Shown in pieces: positions 62,101 through 64,000 of a stretch of DNA of 64,000 bases (within the stretch, counting starts at the first letter, position 1; each line of letters opens with the position of its first letter). Origin of the DNA: Bacteroides_D sp963543925 (GTDB lineage: Bacteria; Bacteroidota; Bacteroidia; Bacteroidales; CAJPTX01); the NCBI GenBank assembly GCA_963543925.1, contig CAUUCP010000001.1, positions 122,542-186,541 on the forward strand, written 5' to 3'. The notes below the pieces were generated by a model. That model was given only the letters and a program-made list of their open reading frames with translations, was not told where the DNA came from and made no database searches. A program made the position numbers and the translations under genes.

Positions 62101-63100
62101 TTATTGTATCAGCATGTCCATATCCCTTGCAATCTTTTGGTCAGTGATTTGAGCGTAGATTTGCGTACTGGCAATGGATGAATGCCCCATCATTCTGGCA
62201 ATGCTTTCCATCGGAATACCTGCCTCTAAATTCATTGTCCCGAAACTGTGGCGACCGACGTGGTAGGTCAGTGGAGTGCGAATGCCACAAGCCAAGCCTA
62301 CGGCTTTAAGGTGGGTAAGCAGCTTTCCTTTGCTCATCGTATCGGGAAATATCTTGTAATCTCCTCTGCTCTTCTCCTTCGTGTAAAGGGCGAGTATCTG
62401 CTCCGCTATCGGATGCAACGGTATCAGACACTCAGCTTCCGTTTTCTGTCTTGCCTTGCGGATATACCGCTTCCCTTCGCTGTTCGTTTCGATTTGCGAA
62501 GCTCGAAGGCTCTGCAAGTCGGCAAATGCCAAACCCGTAAAACGGAGAAAAGAAACATCCTTCGGCTTAGTTCTGCTCCTTCATCCTGCAACGGGAATGC
62601 CAAGAACTTTGCCACATCACCCTTGCTCAGGAAACGAGGTTTGCGTTCTAAAGTTTCGTACTTCGCCTCTTCAAACGGATTGAAGCGTATTGTACCCTGA
62701 CTGACGGCTCGATACATCAATCGACTCAACCAACACAAATGTCTGTTTATCGTTGCAGGGGCATAGCCTTCCTTCTTCAAATGGAAACGGTAATCATCAA
62801 AGAAATCTATCGTGAGAGTCGTTAAGGGAATATCCTCCTCGCCACGACTTCGCACAAAAGCGTTAAGTTGTCTGTCGGAACACCGATTGTTGCTATACGT
62901 ACCTTCACTCTTGTTTTCTCGTTGGGCTTTGAATTCTTCCGTACTAAGAGCAAGAAGGGTTGTCGGAGTTCTCCCGATGCCTTGCAGGTAGTTCTTCAGA
63001 AGTTCGGCACCACTACTCCATATTTGTAGAGCAAAGTGTTGTACCCCTGTTCGATTTCTTCCCGAAAGGTTTGTAGGCGTTGGTTGGTCTTCTTGTCGGG
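62101..63100 (-). pseudogene. Tyrosine recombinase/integrase, frameshifted and truncated
   Basis: The reverse strand encodes a Bacteroidota phage-integrase-type protein in three pieces. The C-terminal part (62532-62101) has the catalytic residues Arg in FADLQSLR, HVGRHSFGT, GHSS and the nucleophile Tyr in IYAQ. A frameshift near 62550 separates it from the core-binding and middle part (DFFDDYRFHLKKEGYAP, LSKGDVAKFLAFP), which continues past 62855 without an ATG to about 63005. Another frameshift near 63005 joins an N-terminal fragment that is cut at the left end of IS5 copy B. It once moved a mobile element but cannot be functional now. Confidence 0.85.
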
Positions 63101-63344
63101 ATTATTGCACGGTAGACACCATTTATGTCAATGATTTTTAGTAACTTAGCGCTATAATTAAAGGCGCTAAGATGAAGGCAAAGTCAGCGAAAGAAATAGG
63201 ATTTGTGGAAATATGCACACAAAAAAGACGAGAGAAACTCGCGCACCACTTCCTTTATAAAATAGACAAGAGCGTCGATTGGGGTAAGCTCCGAAAAACG
63301 ATCACCAAACGCTACAAAAAGAAGCTGGATTCAACCGACAAATG
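63101..63344 (+). mobile_element. IS5-type insertion sequence fragment, copy B
   Basis: The same left-end and transposase start as copy A at 59716, about 85-90 percent identical by eye over roughly 200 bp and in the same orientation. It interrupts the integrase pseudogene and is itself cut near 63344, where homology to copy A stops and the IS30 end begins. Confidence 0.75.
63172..63344 (+). pseudogene. IS5-family transposase fragment (N-terminal ~57 residues)
   Basis: Reads MKAKSAKEIGFVEICTQKRR, KLAHHFLYKIDKSVDWGKLR, then KKKLDSTDKC, matching copy A residue by residue until the frame runs into the IS30 end and a spurious stop at 63396. Only the extreme N-terminus is present. Confidence 0.8.
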
Positions 63345-64000
63345 CAACAATTCCGTCCGTGGTATTAAACATCCTAAATTGAGATCCCAAAGTTAAGCAA
63401 AGCATACTCTTTCGGCGTCAAATAACCAAGCGATTTCCGAGGGCGATTGTTTAACAGCTCTTGAATTTGACGTACTGCATCTTCCGTCAGGTCTTCAAAA
63501 GAACTTCCCTTGCGCGCATACTGCCGAATGAGACCATTCATATTTTCGTTGGCACCGCGCTCCCATGAGTGATACGGATGAGCAAAAAAAATCGGAATTC
63601 CCAAGGCTTCTGTGATTGTTTTGTGCTGAGCAAATTCTTTCCCATTGTCCACTGTAATCGTTTTTAGCTTGTCCTTTAGATAGCTTAAGCCTTCGATTGC
63701 TGTTCTGCTAAGAATATGACTATCACGACTTTTGAGTAGAAAAATCCAACATAGCTTCGTTACACGATCATTGATCGTAAGCAACGCCCCCTTGTGATTT
63801 CTCCCGATAACGGTATCCATTTCAAGGTCTCCAAAACGTAGTTTTTCGTCGACGATCTTAGGACGTTGATCTATACTAACCTGATCTCGGAGGATGCCGC
63901 GCAAATCTTTCGCGGCGCCTCGTTTTCGATATCGCCTTCCATGGCGTCGTAGATACGTGTACAGGTTTCCATTCTGTCTTTTGTCCGCCCAGATGTACTG
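63345..64000 (-). mobile_element. IS30-family insertion sequence (right part, continues past the window)
   Basis: The boundary at about 63345 is where IS5 copy B stops; the outer sequence CAATTCCGTCCGTGGTATTAA looks like an IS30-type terminal repeat, cut here to the core TTCCGTCCGTGG. The transposase reads out of the window on the reverse strand. Target duplication cannot be checked because the other end is missing. Confidence 0.75.
63374..64000 (-). CDS. IS30-family transposase (partial, N-terminus outside the window)
   Basis: 208 codons open from the right edge to a stop at 63374. The DDE core is complete: Asp in FGDLEMDTVIG, Asp in TVDNGKEFAQH and Glu in YHSWERGANENMNGLIRQY, followed by LNNRPRKSLGYLTPKEY, the usual IS30 C-terminus. 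The visible start LYTYLRRHGRRYRKRGA is the conserved region just before the catalytic domain, so about the first 110-140 residues lie beyond 64000. The visible part is intact, and the element may be active. Confidence 0.9.
   Translation of the reverse strand, partial: QYIWADKRQNGNLYTYLRRHGRRYRKRGAAKDLRGILRDQVSIDQRPKIVDEKLRFGDLEMDTVIGRNHKGALLTINDRVTKLCWIFLLKSRDSHILSRTAIEGLSYLKDKLKTITVDNGKEFAQHKTITEALGIPIFFAHPYHSWERGANENMNGLIRQYARKGSSFEDLTEDAVRQIQELLNNRPRKSLGYLTPKEYALLNFGISI

Overview
The window comes from a chromosome of the Bacteroidota, most likely a Porphyromonas-like member of the Bacteroidales. The evidence is a PorZ-like type IX secretion protein, a GldF/GldG pair, the DUF4492-cydA-cydB arrangement, a MuiA/DUF4139 protein, a SPOR protein, and many promoters with the Bacteroidota -7 box TAnnTTTG. 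No rRNA genes, species marker or CRISPR array is present, so the genus is an inference.

Layout. Positions 1-26228 are almost all minus strand. They hold an RNA methyltransferase fragment, a DEAD-box helicase, an S41 protease, guaA, and a cytochrome bd operon ending in a 34-residue membrane protein. An envelope block follows (lptB, rfbC, rfbD, sugar phosphomutase, rdgB, porZ), with lpdA and rlmD upstream. Next come glyA, a PurF-like enzyme, a split transketolase, a SPOR protein and a methyl-accepting chemotaxis protein (MCP). Positions 26869-35994 are plus strand: an unrecognised, extremely acidic protein, psd, tig, clpP, efp, a SpoIIE-type phosphatase, a flavin-fold protein, an M23 lipoprotein and clpX. 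A strong bidirectional terminator separates these from minus-strand genes at 36089-46772: MuiA, threonine aldolase, a glycosyltransferase, an outer-membrane barrel, a large TPR protein and a second MCP. Positions 47312-59560 are plus strand: leuS, yitT, a glycosyltransferase, greA, HIT, tRNA-Gly, tRNA-Leu, a small Cys-rich membrane protein, an AlkD-like protein, gldF, gldG, an ECF sigma factor and gapA.

From about 59716 to the right edge the sequence is a mobile-element scar. It holds two diverged copies of the left part of one IS5-type element in the same orientation, a frameshifted HU-like gene, a 29-bp perfect inverted repeat, an intact two-gene cassette (SinR/Cas2-like protein plus a membrane protein with a possible winged helix), a frameshifted tyrosine recombinase, and an IS30-family element that cuts the second IS5 copy and runs off the window.

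How the genes work together. PorZ lies in a run with dTDP-rhamnose and LPS-export genes, which fits its known link to anionic LPS. tig, clpP and clpX form a chaperone/protease locus opened up by efp and stress/envelope genes. The most unusual feature of the ordinary chromosome is that the two paralogous MCP genes each have, upstream and in the same orientation, a copy of a ~215-240 bp intergenic element containing exactly five 11-bp units and a conserved palindrome, although no other chemotaxis gene is visible.
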